Positions 1 to 20,315 are shown, numbered from the stretch's first letter. The stretch: 64,000 nucleotides of DNA from Amorphochlora amoebiformis (GCA_054601695.1 BAAHQB010000053.1:310001-374000), one strand, 5' to 3'. The notes: generated by a model not told the origin, from the letters alone. Made by a program: numbers and translations.

Positions 1-390
<390 letters not shown>

Positions 391-398
391 ATTCATAC

Positions 399-1014
399 CA
401 TACAGCGATCCATCGGTCCCCGACGTATCCCTCGCCGTGTAAACCTGTGCAGATTCTAAATATATACCTTGTAATCCCTAACTCTCCCTACACACCCCCC
501 CAACCCTATAGTAATAACGTGTATCTATATACTTTTTATGTGCTCTGAGTGTAGAGTCGTATATATCTCTTCTGTAAGCTCTCAAATACAATTATACACC
601 TTTCCGTTGCGAACGAGCGAAGGCTTGACCTTATCGCTCTTCTGGTAGTTGAGAATCGAAAACACGCTTTTCAACCTCCCATTGGGCAACGTGACGACCT
701 ACCGGAAAAACACGTGTGCACACATCGATATCAAAGGCACGTTCTGAAACGGATTGATGCGTATGGAACCCTTCGGGATGCGGAGAGAGAAAATGTTGAG
801 TAATGGACGTCTAAGGTGTAGAGTAGAATATATTGAGAGATGGCATGCCTCCATATTATCCCGATACCTTATCCGGGTAATCCCCCTCGGGAGCCGTTGG
901 CCACCCGGAGCGCTTTGCGAAGGCGATATATCCACCCGACGCGATGCCCGCCACTCCCGCTGCGCCGGCCACTGCCCTCATACCCATCGATAGGATGGCA
1001 AATCGACTGACCAT
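399..1014 (-). CDS. Unrecognised protein with hydrophobic N-terminus, 3' partial
   Basis: Three exons chain in phase on the minus strand: 1014-868 (49 codons from ATG, donor AAG|GTATCG), 698-600 (33 codons; acceptor after a T-rich stretch ending CCGGTAG; donor AAG|GTGTAT) and 444-399 (15 codons plus one base; acceptor GCACAG, donor G|GTATGA). The start codon is directly preceded by an in-frame TAG. Residues 1-33 are hydrophobic and Ala/Gly-rich ([20 protein letters not shown]), suggesting a signal anchor or one membrane helix, followed by a polar stretch with [11 protein letters not shown] and [15 protein letters not shown]. The gene runs left into the AT tract and probably off the window. 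I do not recognise the family. Open frames and matched splice phases make coding likely; the function is unknown. Confidence 0.5.
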
Positions 1015-1503
1015 CTAATTTTCCGACGGTAATTGTTGCAGGTGCGGTTGAAATTTGTACGTGAAGGCCTTGGGTGCCGGAAGTGTGGGTTGGAAGCGAA
1101 GCGGATCTAGTCTTTCTATCGAAGATCGATCTTGGGTTCCGGAGACCAGAGAAGTGAAAAAACTTCGCCTTTTCTTTTTGTGTCCATTCATCTGCACCTC
1201 CTATCTTATCTCCTTATTCCTGTTCTCTCCCCCCTCCTTCAGTCACAAGGCACAGACCAGAATGACCATTTTCTTGCTTTTGTTCGGCTAAGTTTTAGCG
1301 CTCTGCACTTTTTCGCAAGAATTTTCGGTATCTTATTTAGGGACATTTCTCCTAAATATATCTTAGATTAACCTCTAAGAATATCTTAGGGCTTTGGGAA
1401 AAGAGTGCGTTGTGGGGGGGGATAAATAGTAAGTATCACGCTAGCTGCATCTGGATATCTGTGGTAATAGTGTATGGTGTAGCGCAATTTTGGGCGTGGT
1501 CAT

Positions 1504-1575
1504 ACTTTGAAATCGCATATTAGCTTTGAAATCGCGTATTAGCTTTGAAATCGCGAATAAGCTTTGAATCGCATC
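1504..1575. repeat. Tandem repeat, about 19-20 bp x 4
   Basis: Four successive copies of a unit close to CTTTGAAATCGCGTATTAG run from the first CTTTGAAATCGCATATTAG to a degraded CTTTGAATCGCATCATG. Confidence 0.8.
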
Positions 1576-1786
1576 ATGAAATAAATGCACCTCTCAGAGT
1601 GCGTGTTGCTTTAAAATCAGCCCGAGAACTCTACGTACCTCCTACTACTTACAATTATTTCCCTGCCGCAAATACGCTGATCTTCAAGTCTAAAATCGAA
1701 CTCGCAGATCAAACGCGCGCAGACCAAATCCGCAGATCAAACCCGCTCACAATTTCTTCAGGCTTAATTGGTTTCCCAGTCCTCTA

Positions 1787-1912
1787 AAGCGGTTTGGAAC
1801 AATATGGTGGGTATGTGTTAGCTCCAAAATCGTACACGCGTTGGTCCTCAAAAGTGGTTTGGGAACGACATGGTGGTAGGTGTTAGCTCCAAAATCTTAC
1901 ACGCATTTGCTT
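1787..1912. repeat. Tandem duplication, about 65-70 bp
   Basis: Two diverged copies share AGTGGTTTGG/AGCGGTTTGG, then ATGGTGG, then GTGTTAGCTCCAAAATC and TACACGC. They are intergenic. Confidence 0.7.
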
Positions 1913-2202
1913 TGCATAAATTGCAGGAGTATTTCCATGAGAAATATTAAGGTTTATAAGAGAACTTAAATTCTAGAGGGCTAAAAGAAGGATTATAAAT
2001 CTTAGTTAACGTGAAGTCTTATAAAGATTACTAAGAATTCATAGAGTCCCATGTTGGAGACTCGGGTCAGTCTGAGCCTTGAGGGATATAAGAGCGAGTT
2101 TACAGGGAGAAGATTTTAAAAGGTATTTGTAAAAGGTATTTGTGAGCGTAAAAATATGTAATATGTATTTTCATGTATATTTTCACATATAAATATATAC
2201 AT

Positions 2203-2263
2203 GTATACACACACACACACACGCACACACACACACACACACACTCTATATATATATTTATAT

Positions 2264-2331
<68 letters not shown>

Positions 2332-2394
2332 TATGTACATATGTACATATATATATATATATATATATACATACATATATATATATATATTATA

Positions 2395-2480
<86 letters not shown>

Positions 2481-2490
2481 AAAATATCTC
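2203..2490. repeat. AC/AT microsatellite
   Basis: (AC)n followed by long (AT)n upstream of the SFT2 gene, then a purine-rich segment (2540-2660) that may be part of the SFT2 promoter region. Confidence 0.9.
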
Positions 2491-2706
2491 ATGAAATATA
2501 TACATTTATTCTTAGTTGCTGGCCTGAAAATCTGGGAAACTTCCCAGAGCGTTGGGAGGGGGCGGGGAAGAGAGTGCGAGAAAAGAGAGAAGGGATAGAT
2601 CAGGTGGGATAGGAAGAGGGAGAGGAGAGAAGGAGGAGAGGGAGAGGGAGTGCTGGAATCTCGATGCCCTAGCCGAAGAAATAAATCTCTCTTGACACGT
2701 ACTGGA

Positions 2707-2712
2707 CACGTG
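2707..2712. promoter_or_regulatory. CACGTG box upstream of SFT2
   Basis: GGACACGTGCAT lies 80 bp upstream of the SFT2 start codon. CACGTG is the palindromic E-box/G-box core bound by bHLH or bZIP factors. The same hexamer lies upstream of three other gene starts in this window, so a promoter role is plausible but inferred. Confidence 0.4.
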
Positions 2713-2791
2713 CATAGGTTTCGGATTGTGTGATCTGCGGCGGCGTCACGGACTACACGGACCCTGCTGTGGCGATCGAACCCGGGAAATT

Positions 2792-3672
2792 ATGGGATGG
2801 TTCCAGTTTTTGGAGAAGGAGGAGGAGAAGAGCTTCATGAAGGAGTTCGAGGAGGCCCTCCCAAGCCTGACGTACCAGCAACGTCTCACGGGCTTCGCGA
2901 TTTGCTTCGGGTTGGGCTGGGTGACGTCTTTTCTCAGCGCTGCTTTTCTTCCTCGAATCACCACTCCGACAGGTCGATTCGAGAAGTTTTCTGGCGTTAT
3001 GGGGGATGATAGATTAAGAGACTTCGTGGTTAGTTTGTAAGTATGGCGAAAGTGGTCTGTGAAATTACGGGAATTGATAAATAGCATGTTTGGGATTGAA
3101 CAAAGGAACTGCTAGGTGACGAACTATGACAACCTCTAAGTTGCAGGGTTCTATCCTGAACGCACCTAAACATCCCTCAGGTGCCGCGATGTTCGCACTC
3201 TTCTACACGCTCGGAAATCTTATATCGATCTTTAGTTCGTGCTTCCTCTGGGGGCCGTGCGCTCAGTTCAAAGCAATGGTTGAGTGTCACCGTCTATTTG
3301 CGACGTCAATGTACTTCGCTGCCATGTTTATGACGGTAAATAACCCAACTATCTCTGACAAAAAAGTTTCAGGTTTAATTATTTTCTTCCATGATATCTT
3401 GATATCAAAATGCATTAAATCTGTTCCAGTTATTTTGTGCGTTCTACCAACAAGAGGGTTACACTTCCGACGCTCGACTTGGCGCGGTGCTTGTGTGTAT
3501 GTTTCTACAGTTCTTGGCCATGTGCTGGTACGCTCGTTATCCAAACAACTTGCTCTAAACATCCAACTATGTAAACCCTGACGTCATGCGACTTGTTAGG
3601 TACACAATTTCGTTCATCCCGTTCGCCCGAGCGATTATCAAGAGGATGGTTGCGGCTTGCTTCCGTTGCTAA
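2792..3672 (+). CDS. SFT2-like Golgi/endosome vesicle transport membrane protein
   Basis: Four exons: 2792-3028, 3147-3335, 3430-3527 and 3600-3672, total 198 residues. The SFT2/Got1 family are four-helix membrane proteins that help vesicles fuse with the Golgi. Visible family marks are FAICFGLGWVTSFLSA, then FALFYTLGNLISIFSSCFLWGP, RLFATSMYFAAMFM, LQFLAMCWY and a C-terminal SFIPFARAIIKR, in the order of animal SFT2D proteins (FAICF, FYTLGN, CFLMGP, QFLSMTWY, YIPYAR). The WY codons are split by intron 3 (TG|GTACGC to TTAG|G), which reconstructs the family motif. Introns 2 and 3 are clear. The intron 1 donor is less certain: in-phase GTTAGT at 3029 is chosen over the stronger GTAAGT at 3037, which would force a stop. 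The N-terminus is acidic (EKEEEKS) and cytosolic. Introns are only 72-118 bp and free of AT microsatellite, unlike the other genes here. Confidence 0.9.
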
Positions 3673-3895
3673 TCTAGAATACAAGAAAAACCGTGGAGTC
3701 AGGAGTCGGATCCGAGCCGCAGCGGCTGACGTCGCTGAACCAGGGTTATAAGGCCACTGGTACCGTGGGATGAGTGAGCCTCCAGGATATTGGATACGGT
3801 GCTGGACACGGCGGGTGAATGCTGCTTTTGACACGTTGTGATTAGAATGAGACTTTTCAATGTTAAATTCGTAATATTTATGTTTATCTATCATA

Positions 3896-3949
<54 letters not shown>

Positions 3950-3976
3950 GATACATTTATATTAATTATATATTAC

Positions 3977-4056
<80 letters not shown>

Positions 4057-4072
4057 CATACATACACACACA

Positions 4073-4110
<38 letters not shown>

Positions 4111-4251
4111 GCATTACAAGTGTATACTGGTATGGAACGTTATATATGTGTGTATATATATATATTATATATATATACACACATACACATATATATATAT
4201 TCTGTATATATATTTTTTATATGTATATATATAAATATATATAAATCTATG

Positions 4252-4306
<55 letters not shown>

Positions 4307-4338
4307 CTATTATTATATTATGGTATATTGTATTAATT

Positions 4339-4411
<73 letters not shown>

Positions 4412-4710
4412 CACGGATTCACGGTATATACTCAGTATGCATATCATGGTATATAATACTATATATATACTAGATATATATATATATATATATACATATG
4501 TTATATATATATATATATAAAGTAAATATTATATATCTGTATATATATACGTACATATATATATTCATATATATTAAATATAATCGTTTAGTTCGACTCA
4601 TTACTAATTTGACGTTCGCAGAATTCGAATGGTACTACATCATCGAGCTCATCACCAGTAGATCATGAGAATTTTTATCATGAACGGATGTATACGGTAC
4701 ACTAGAGTAG
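3673..4710. repeat. SFT2 3' flank and (AT)n block
   Basis: About 220 bp of unique sequence follow the SFT2 stop. From 3898 to about 4570 it is (AT)n with AC inserts, then about 140 bp of unique sequence without a supported gene. Confidence 0.7.
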
Positions 4711-4856
4711 CTACGACGGTATCAAAGCAGCAGTCGGATCGGATAACTCTGCCATGAGTCCCATGACCATGACAGATAGATCATCTAAGCTGGATGAAAC
4801 TGAAGTAGTATAGTATTCATGAGAGTTTGTTAATGACTTTCGTCCATCAAAGCATA
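4711..4856 (-). CDS. Candidate terminal exon, unknown protein
   Basis: A minus-strand frame enters with two bases after an acceptor (CTGAAAG) and runs 47 codons to TAG at 4711. Composition looks coding: Ser/Thr-rich (TTSVSSSLDDLSVMVMGLMA). It could be the last exon of the small gene at 5122-5416, but the phases I tried do not join the two directly, and the 5S rRNA gene lies between. Function unknown. Confidence 0.35.
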
Positions 4857-4905
4857 CTTTCAGTATGCAGATGCATTTGTGTGCAAAATTGCAAAACAAG
4901 ACAAC

Positions 4906-4922
4906 AAAAAAACAACAAAAAA
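4906..4922 (-). terminator. Pol III T-run terminator of 5S rRNA
   Basis: On the minus strand the 5S gene is followed at once by a run of six T (4922-4917) and then a run of seven T (4912-4906). Such T runs end RNA polymerase III transcription. Confidence 0.8.
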
Positions 4923-5041
4923 GGATACCACAACGCCGTGTTCCCGCCTGGTCCCCCACGGCAGTACTAACGAGTCCCAACGACGCTTAACTTCCGAGTT
5001 CGGCAGGGATCGGGTGTATTAGCCGTGGTATGGTGGTATCC
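4923..5041 (-). rRNA. 5S ribosomal RNA
   Basis: 119 bases. The ends GGATACCACC and GGTGGTATCC-type complement form the closing helix. Typical eukaryotic 5S core elements are present in order on the minus strand: CCATACCACGG, CACCCGATC, GAACTCGGAAGTTAAGC (internal promoter A-box region), GTTAGTACTG, GGGGGACCA and GGGAACAC. A T-run terminator follows. It is a single copy with no tandem array in the window. It belongs to the large ribosomal subunit. High confidence from sequence alone. Confidence 0.95.
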
Positions 5042-5121
5042 GTTCATACATGCACTTTGGTTTTCACCTTCAGGCCTATTATGCTGTAGCTAACTCTTCG
5101 CCAACCCTGCCCGGAAAGACC

Positions 5122-5416
5122 CTAATCAAGCAAGACATCAGCTTTTACAATCTGTAGTCATTCGCAAACAGAATCACACCGGCGCAAGCACCCCTCTCCT
5201 CCCATCTCACCAGACATTGAACGTGTACATAATTGGGGTGCAATACTACCGTGGTCAATGTCCGACTGCCATCGATCCGCCTGAGTCCTGAGGGATGGTC
5301 AAGAACAACAGGGAAATCCCGATTTTTGTTGAGGTTTGGAATTTCGGGTGAATGCGCATACCCGCCTCAATTCCGTCGGGATTGGTTGCTTTCATCGACA
5401 TTTTCAGCCAGGATTG
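5122..5416 (-). CDS. Small spliced gene or exon cluster, unknown product
   Basis: Three exons chain in phase: 5416 (or ATG at 5401) to 5362, 5287-5211 and 5151-5122, the last ending at TAG. Acceptors follow pyrimidine-rich stretches (CCCTTCTGTAG and CCATCCCTCAG); donors are G|GTATGC and CTG|GTGAGA. The product includes RRIDGSRTLTTVVLHPNYVH and ends IVKADVLLD. From the ATG it would be 48 residues, so upstream coding exons may be missing. No family is recognised. Introns are 59-74 bp, like those of SFT2. Three CACGTG boxes lie 110-160 bp upstream. Confidence 0.4.
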
Positions 5417-5524
5417 CTACAGAAGGGATTTTGAATCGAAAAAGTTGGTCAGAAGGGACTAGAGATTGAATATGGGACGGGAGAGTCACAGCGAGTGTTT
5501 GGGCATGCGTTCGCGCATTAGAGG

Positions 5525-5557
5525 CACGTGTCATGCAACACGTGTCAGAGGCACGTG
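5525..5557. promoter_or_regulatory. Cluster of three CACGTG boxes
   Basis: CACGTG occurs at 5525, 5539 and 5552, in the context GGCACGTGTC twice and AACACGTGTC once, with a fourth at 5661. The spacing is 13-14 bp. The cluster lies upstream of the small minus-strand gene and looks like a bHLH/bZIP binding cluster. This is inference from motif density. Confidence 0.45.
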
Positions 5558-5869
5558 TCAAAATGATGACATTGCGTATTCGACATGACTCAGCGGACGG
5601 AACCGTCCCCTCCAAACTCGCTTCTCGAGAGCGTGGCGCTACGGATAGGTAGTTTCACGACACGTGGTAAACACAACTACCGGTCACTACTATGACAGAG
5701 TCTTCTATGACAGAGCCTTCAATCACGTTTTAATTTTCCGGAAGGTCGCGGTCTCTGTGGTGTGTGCACATCTGGCTTACGTTTTAATTTGCTGTGGTCT
5801 CCGGGTTTGCATGCCTGCCAAACCTGGTTTCTTTAATAAGCTATCGCCACAAAGCCACGCTGGGTACGG

Positions 5870-6600
<731 letters not shown>

Positions 6601-6609
6601 TGTACCTTA

Positions 6610-7970
<1,361 letters not shown>

Positions 7971-8147
7971 TGCATATCTCTACATAACTCAGCTCGTAGA
8001 TATTCATTCTATTTCGATCTCTAACAGGGCGCAATCTTATCTCTATTTCACCTCTGATGGACGCTAGCTGACTCACTAACCCTTCTCAACTCCAAGCATT
8101 CCTTATCCCTACCCCAACTTTGACCCTGGGAGTGCTGGCAGCTCCAG

Positions 8148-8251
8148 AACCGACATTTCTCGGAAGAACCTGTTATTTTGGATGGTGGGCAGCGGTCTGA
8201 TGACTCTGAGCAACGATTATTGCGTGATCTTGATGGAATCGAATCAAGTCT
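8148..8251 (+). CDS. Candidate internal exon, acidic unknown protein
   Basis: Acceptor CTCCAG, then 34 codons plus two bases, ending at the strong donor CT|GTAAGTTGG. The frame includes [20 protein letters not shown] and [10 protein letters not shown], a charged composition unlike repeat translation. The minus strand of the same island also has plausible splice sites (acceptor CAACTTACAG) and a Ser-rich frame, so strand is uncertain. No family recognised and no neighbouring exon joined. Confidence 0.4.
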
Positions 8252-8364
8252 GTAAGTTGGTTTTTGTTTGTTAGAAAACGGTCGGCGTAACCATTATATA
8301 CATATACATACACATGGATATGTATGCATGTATACACACATACACACATATACACAAATATATA

Positions 8365-8503
<139 letters not shown>

Positions 8504-8572
8504 GTAGCATCATATACATGTCAATATATACATATAACGTACATGTATATTATTATTATTATTATTATTATT

Positions 8573-8654
<82 letters not shown>

Positions 8655-8672
8655 GTTTGTAATATAACTTAC

Positions 8673-8849
8673 GTACAACTGTGATGTATTCGACTCTAGG
8701 GGGCCGCTCCATGACGCACGTGTGATGAACCCACAAGGCTCTGCTTCAGGTCCAGCGGATGAAAAGGACTTTGGCAGAGTTAACTGATTCATCACCGCCA
8801 GTGACATCTTCAAATAGGGTTGGCGATTGTCATAATCAATAGAATCAAT
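8673..8849 (-). CDS. Candidate internal exon, 59 codons
   Basis: The acceptor ATCTTAAG is followed by exactly 59 codons in phase 0 and the strong donor TAC|GTAAGT. The product contains DSIDYDNRQPYLKMSLAVMN, AGPEAEPCGFITRASWSGP and LESNTSQLY. Codon content and matched phase support coding. No family recognised; neighbouring exons are lost among AT repeats and the TACG-rich region upstream. Confidence 0.5.
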
Positions 8850-8919
8850 CTTAAGATAGTAACAGTTACGTACGTCGTATGCATAATGAAGGAACAGACA
8901 TCCAGAATCATGTGCTGCA

Positions 8920-9350
8920 CTGCACTACTATAGTCGTACCAGGCGTGTACGTCTAGGTACGTACGTACATATTCTTTATACGACGGTCGAAACGCGACTG
9001 AAAGTAGTAGCAGTGTATAGCACAGCGTGCGTGTGTGTATGTCATTGTGAATTTATGAATACTACATACTGGCCGACACGTCGGCCGCAAGCTTTGGTTA
9101 ATCTAGATGGTCAACACAACGATACATCACGTACGTACGTATCATACCACGCATACTACGAATGTACATTATCAGCATGTACGCACGTGGCACGCGTACG
9201 GTACGTATACTACGACGCCTACGTACGCACGTACGTACCAATATAGAGCTGATGATCCAGATGTACGCATACGTGCATCACATGCCAGCCGTAACGTTCG
9301 CGTGGCTTACGAATCGTATGCATATACGTACGTACGTAGCTTAGTATTGC
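8920..9350. repeat. TACG/ACGT-rich low-complexity region
   Basis: Dense TACGTACG and GTACGTAC words (8950-8970, 9130-9150, 9195-9240, 9320-9340) in otherwise unique sequence. Several overlapping frames are open here because of this composition, including ADDPDVRIRASHASRNVRVA at about 9249-9310. I do not call a gene. Confidence 0.6.
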
Positions 9351-9533
9351 TCGGCATCGTGTGTAATACTGTATGTGTATGTAACTTTAACAAAATGATA
9401 TCATCGTTTGTATTGTATACGTAAGTGTAACAGTCACGTATTAATGCTATCGTGCGTACTCGTGTACGTTTTTGCTAGTGATATTGGATGTGTGTGTTGT
9501 AAATGTATGTGTTGCTATGATATCAATTGTATA

Positions 9534-9591
<58 letters not shown>

Positions 9592-9689
9592 ATATACTTT
9601 GTTATATATGTAATATATATATGTATATATGTATACACATATATATATACACATATACACATATGTATATGTATTATATAACACACTCG

Positions 9690-9835
9690 TCTGCGGGTCA
9701 CGGGCTCAACGGCTATAAACTGGACAAGTTCTACACTAACGATCACAATAAGGTAGAGCTGATACGACGCGGAGCGATAATTATCGAAACGACACGTATT
9801 GCGAAGCAGGCAGTGGAGTGCCGATGTATATATAC
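9690..9835 (+). other. Open non-repeat island, possible exon
   Basis: A plus-strand frame reads GLNGYKLDKFYTNDHNKVEL and RRGAIIIETTRIAKQAVECR, which looks coding, but no acceptor AG precedes it and the frame is continuous with translated AT repeat. It may be part of a lost exon. The segment also repeats TCACAATAAG at about 9744 and 9848. Confidence 0.25.
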
Positions 9836-9911
9836 CTTATTGTGAGGTCACAATAAGCTATCGCTGATTACTATGCTACGCTTACTAATATATATATATA
9901 TATATATATAC

Positions 9912-9961
<50 letters not shown>

Positions 9962-10120
9962 TATAATGTACATACTGACGTACGTAAAAGCTATTAAGTA
10001 CTGGACGCTGGCATAGATTCCATCACCTACAAGTTACGCATTCGCAGAGAACGAGATCAAAGCCCAAGGCCGAACAAGCTACGCACGTCATCTACATGAC
10101 TCACCCACAATCTCCCCCAG

Positions 10121-10285
10121 TGTGGCTCGGTGAATGTCCTTGTCCCGGCGAATGTCCGTGTCCGGGGGGAATGTCCCGGGGATGTCCCTGCCCCGGAGAG
10201 TGTGATTGGCGAGCTTCAGGAAGAGGCAAAGGTGTTATGGGTGGTGCTTCCTGAAAGAGAAAGATTATTTGCTAAAGTGCGATAT
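10121..10285 (+). CDS. Candidate internal exon, 55 codons
   Basis: The acceptor follows a C-rich tract (CACAATCTCCCCCAG). 55 codons in phase 0 end at donor TAT|GTAGGTATG. The product carries IGELQEEAKVLWVVLPERER and LFAKVRY. Its first half is a diverged internal repeat of GAATGTCC(T/G)TGTCC(C)GG units; in the +1 frame these read as GECPCPGECPCPG before a stop. No family recognised. Confidence 0.45.
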
Positions 10286-10364
10286 GTAGGTATGAATGAA
10301 TGTTATTACACACACACACACATTAATATAATACTATATATCTGACCCTAGCCCTAACCTTTCC

Positions 10365-10374
10365 TAATACATAC

Positions 10375-10445
<71 letters not shown>

Positions 10446-10453
10446 TATATATA

Positions 10454-10540
<87 letters not shown>

Positions 10541-10555
10541 TATACATATACATAT

Positions 10556-10610
<55 letters not shown>

Positions 10611-10648
10611 TGTATATAATGTAGTATATCTATATACACATATGTGTA

Positions 10649-10686
<38 letters not shown>

Positions 10687-10690
10687 CACA

Positions 10691-10731
<41 letters not shown>

Positions 10732-10868
10732 TGTAAAATTGGCCATACCCGATCGAGGTTGAGAGCTGTAGCGTTCCTTTCTTCCATTCCATCTTTGTAT
10801 GGTAATATATATATATATAATATATATTATATAATATCTATACATACATATATATATATATATGTATG

Positions 10869-10928
<60 letters not shown>

Positions 10929-10938
10929 TATATATATA

Positions 10939-10992
<54 letters not shown>

Positions 10993-11129
10993 TGTAAAAT
11001 TGGCCATACCCGATCGAGGTTGAGAGCTGTAGCGTTCCTTTCTTCCATTCCATCTTTGTATGGTAATATATATATATATAATATATATTATATAATATCT
11101 ATACATACATATATATATATATATGTATG

Positions 11130-11209
<80 letters not shown>

Positions 11210-11210
11210 G

Positions 11211-11256
<46 letters not shown>

Positions 11257-11260
11257 TGTA
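10365..11260. repeat. (AT)n block with a 261-bp tandem duplication
   Basis: Two identical copies of about 75 non-AT bases (10731-10805 and 10992-11066, starting CTGTAAAATTGGCCATACCC) sit in AT repeats whose inserts are also duplicated, so the unit is about 261 bp. On the minus strand each copy has an AAAG acceptor-like start and ACA|GTATAT donor-like end, so each could be a duplicated small exon. All three frames are open, so coding is not established. Confidence 0.8.
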
Positions 11261-11385
11261 TTTACATATTAGATTCTACCTTCAGAATGTAAACAGTTTC
11301 TGTATTATTGAAGTGAAATTTTTATTATTCTTTTTGTATTATCACCATGTACAAAAGTATATGACATACCTGTATATATATATAT

Positions 11386-11428
<43 letters not shown>

Positions 11429-11510
11429 CACATACATAATATTTATATACATATATACATATACATATATATATATATACGTATGTAGATATATACACAT
11501 ATACACATAT

Positions 11511-11551
<41 letters not shown>

Positions 11552-11621
11552 CATATATATATATATATATACATATACATACATATAGTATCCACCTAAA
11601 TATATTAATACAATACAATAT

Positions 11622-11674
<53 letters not shown>

Positions 11675-11694
11675 TATATACATAAACGTATATC

Positions 11695-11726
<32 letters not shown>

Positions 11727-11845
11727 CATACACATACATATTCAACACACATACATACACACATACATCCAATAAGTTCCTAAGTGCCCTCCAAGACACA
11801 TGTTAGGCACATTACCAACTCCAAGACATATGTAACGTATATTAC

Positions 11846-11934
11846 CGCATAGATAAAATGCTCCGGGATGAGTCGAAGCTAGAGCACCTCCCCTGTCCAC
11901 ATCAACCCCCGCGTCTATGAAGGCTCTTATAAAG
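11846..11934 (-). CDS. Candidate internal exon, ankyrin-like helix motif
   Basis: The acceptor ACATACAG is followed by one base plus 29 codons plus one base, then donor G|GTAATA. The frame reads IRAFIDAGVDVDRGGALAS and THPGAFYLC. AFIDAGVDVD resembles the helix-loop end of an ankyrin repeat (LLxAGADVN), but one partial unit is weak evidence. The downstream intron start repeats as two diverged copies (CCAAGACACATGTTAGGCAC and CCAAGACATATGTAACG). Confidence 0.35.
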
Positions 11935-12032
11935 CTGTATGTGTTTACTTGTAGTTATAAATATATGTATGTATGTGTATGTATATGTATGTATGTGTAT
12001 AAGTGAATATGTAGGTGGGTATGTTATACCAT

Positions 12033-12077
<45 letters not shown>

Positions 12078-12135
12078 GTATGTATATGTATGTATGTGTA
12101 TAAGTGAATATATATAGGTGGGTATGTTATACCAT

Positions 12136-12170
<35 letters not shown>

Positions 12171-12179
12171 GTATATAAG

Positions 12180-12215
<36 letters not shown>

Positions 12216-12286
12216 TAGATGTGTGTTTACGTGTGTGTATGGATATTGAGTATTGTATGTGTGTGTATAACATTATACATATATTT

Positions 12287-12357
<71 letters not shown>

Positions 12358-12393
12358 TGTCAATATATGCTTGTTGTATATATTAATATATAC

Positions 12394-12434
<41 letters not shown>

Positions 12435-12730
12435 TATGTATATATAGAGAGAGAGAGAGAGAGCGAGAGAGTAGAGAGCGAGAGAGTAGAGAGCGAGAGA
12501 GTAGAGAGCGAGAGAGTAGAGAGCGAGAGAGTAGAGAGCAAGCGAGAGAGTTGGGAGCGGGCGAGAGAGTAGAAAGCGAGAGAGAGTGTGTAGAGAGTGA
12601 AACCTGTAGACTGCCAAGCTAACTGAAGTCAAAGATATCATTGACATTGGGGTATTCCACAGCTGATACTTAATGAAGTACAGAGAGAAAACCTAATATA
12701 TATATATATATATATATATTATTTATTTAT
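11935..12730. repeat. AT/GT block with about 100-bp duplication and GA minisatellite
   Basis: The segment ending TGGGTATGTTATACCATTA occurs at about 11955-12040 and 12045-12137. From 12446 to 12590 there is a 16-bp minisatellite GCGAGAGAGTAGAGAG, five near-perfect copies then degraded ones. No gene supported. Confidence 0.8.
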
Positions 12731-12762
12731 TTTTATGTATGTGCACTCATGTACACACACAC

Positions 12763-12794
<32 letters not shown>

Positions 12795-12880
12795 TATTTA
12801 TGTACGTATATATATATATATAGTACAAAATACAGGAAAAATGTAACTAGATATATCCATGTTTTTACCTATTCATGTGT

Positions 12881-12919
<39 letters not shown>

Positions 12920-12953
12920 CAAATATATGTATATCTATATATATATATATTTC

Positions 12954-12993
<40 letters not shown>

Positions 12994-13030
12994 ATATATG
13001 TATAATATATATATATATATATATTAAATA

Positions 13031-13072
<42 letters not shown>

Positions 13073-13082
13073 CTAATTTTAA

Positions 13083-13647
13083 CCCTAACCTTAACCCTAC
13101 GCCCAAACCCTAACACTAACCTTAACCCTAATCCTAACCCTAACCCTAATGCTAGCACATAAGGCTCTCATAACCTATTTCTTCCAAACCATAACCCTAA
13201 CCTAACCCTAACCCTAACCCTAACCATAACCCTAACCCTAACCCTAACCCCAAAACTCTAATGCTACTTATCATAACCCTAACCCTAACCCTATCCCTAA
13301 CCCTAGCCCTAACCCTAACCTTAACCCTAACCCTAACCCTAACCCTAAGCCTAAGGCTAAGCCTAACCCTGAAAATAATCCTAACCCTAACCCTAACCCT
13401 AACCCTAACCCTAACCCTAACCCTAAAAATAATCCTAACCCTAACCCTAACCCTAACCTAACCCTCACCCTCACCCTAACACAAACTCTAACCCTAATCC
13501 TAACCTTAACCCTCACCCTAACCTATCCCTAACCGAAACCCTAACCCTAACCCTAACCCTAACCCTAACCCTAACCTAACCCTAACCCTAACCCTAACCC
13601 TAACCCTAACCCTAACCCTAACCCTAACTCTAACCCTAACCCTAATC

Positions 13648-13655
<8 letters not shown>
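13083..13655. repeat. Interstitial telomere-like array, CCCTAA on plus strand
   Basis: About 570 bp of CCCTAA repeats with single-base variants and short interruptions (for example at 13140-13190 and 13360-13440). It begins after an AT tract and ends at CGAGGTTCTTCAGCC, the proposed last exon of the minus-strand membrane protein gene. Its orientation is opposite to the arrays at 14.4-17.4 kb. Confidence 0.95.

Positions 13656-20315
<6,660 letters not shown>

Larger units (their letters stand above)
1015..2202. other. Intergenic region with short tandem duplications
   Basis: This is the upstream region of the minus gene starting at 1014 and of SFT2 at 2792. Competing open frames on both strands at 1015-1290 are short and lack convincing splice signals. 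The rest is unique AT-rich sequence carrying two tandem duplications, listed separately, and a CAGATCAAAC-type repeat near 1704-1747. No gene is supported. Confidence 0.5.

Noticed and set aside
2045-2105. GTCCCATGTTGG followed by GGATATAAG, similar to plant snRNA upstream elements
   Set aside because: The match to the USE consensus is poor and no snRNA-like sequence follows.
12446-12590. Regularly spaced repeats resembling a CRISPR array
   Set aside because: These are GA minisatellite units with no unique spacers, in a eukaryotic genome.
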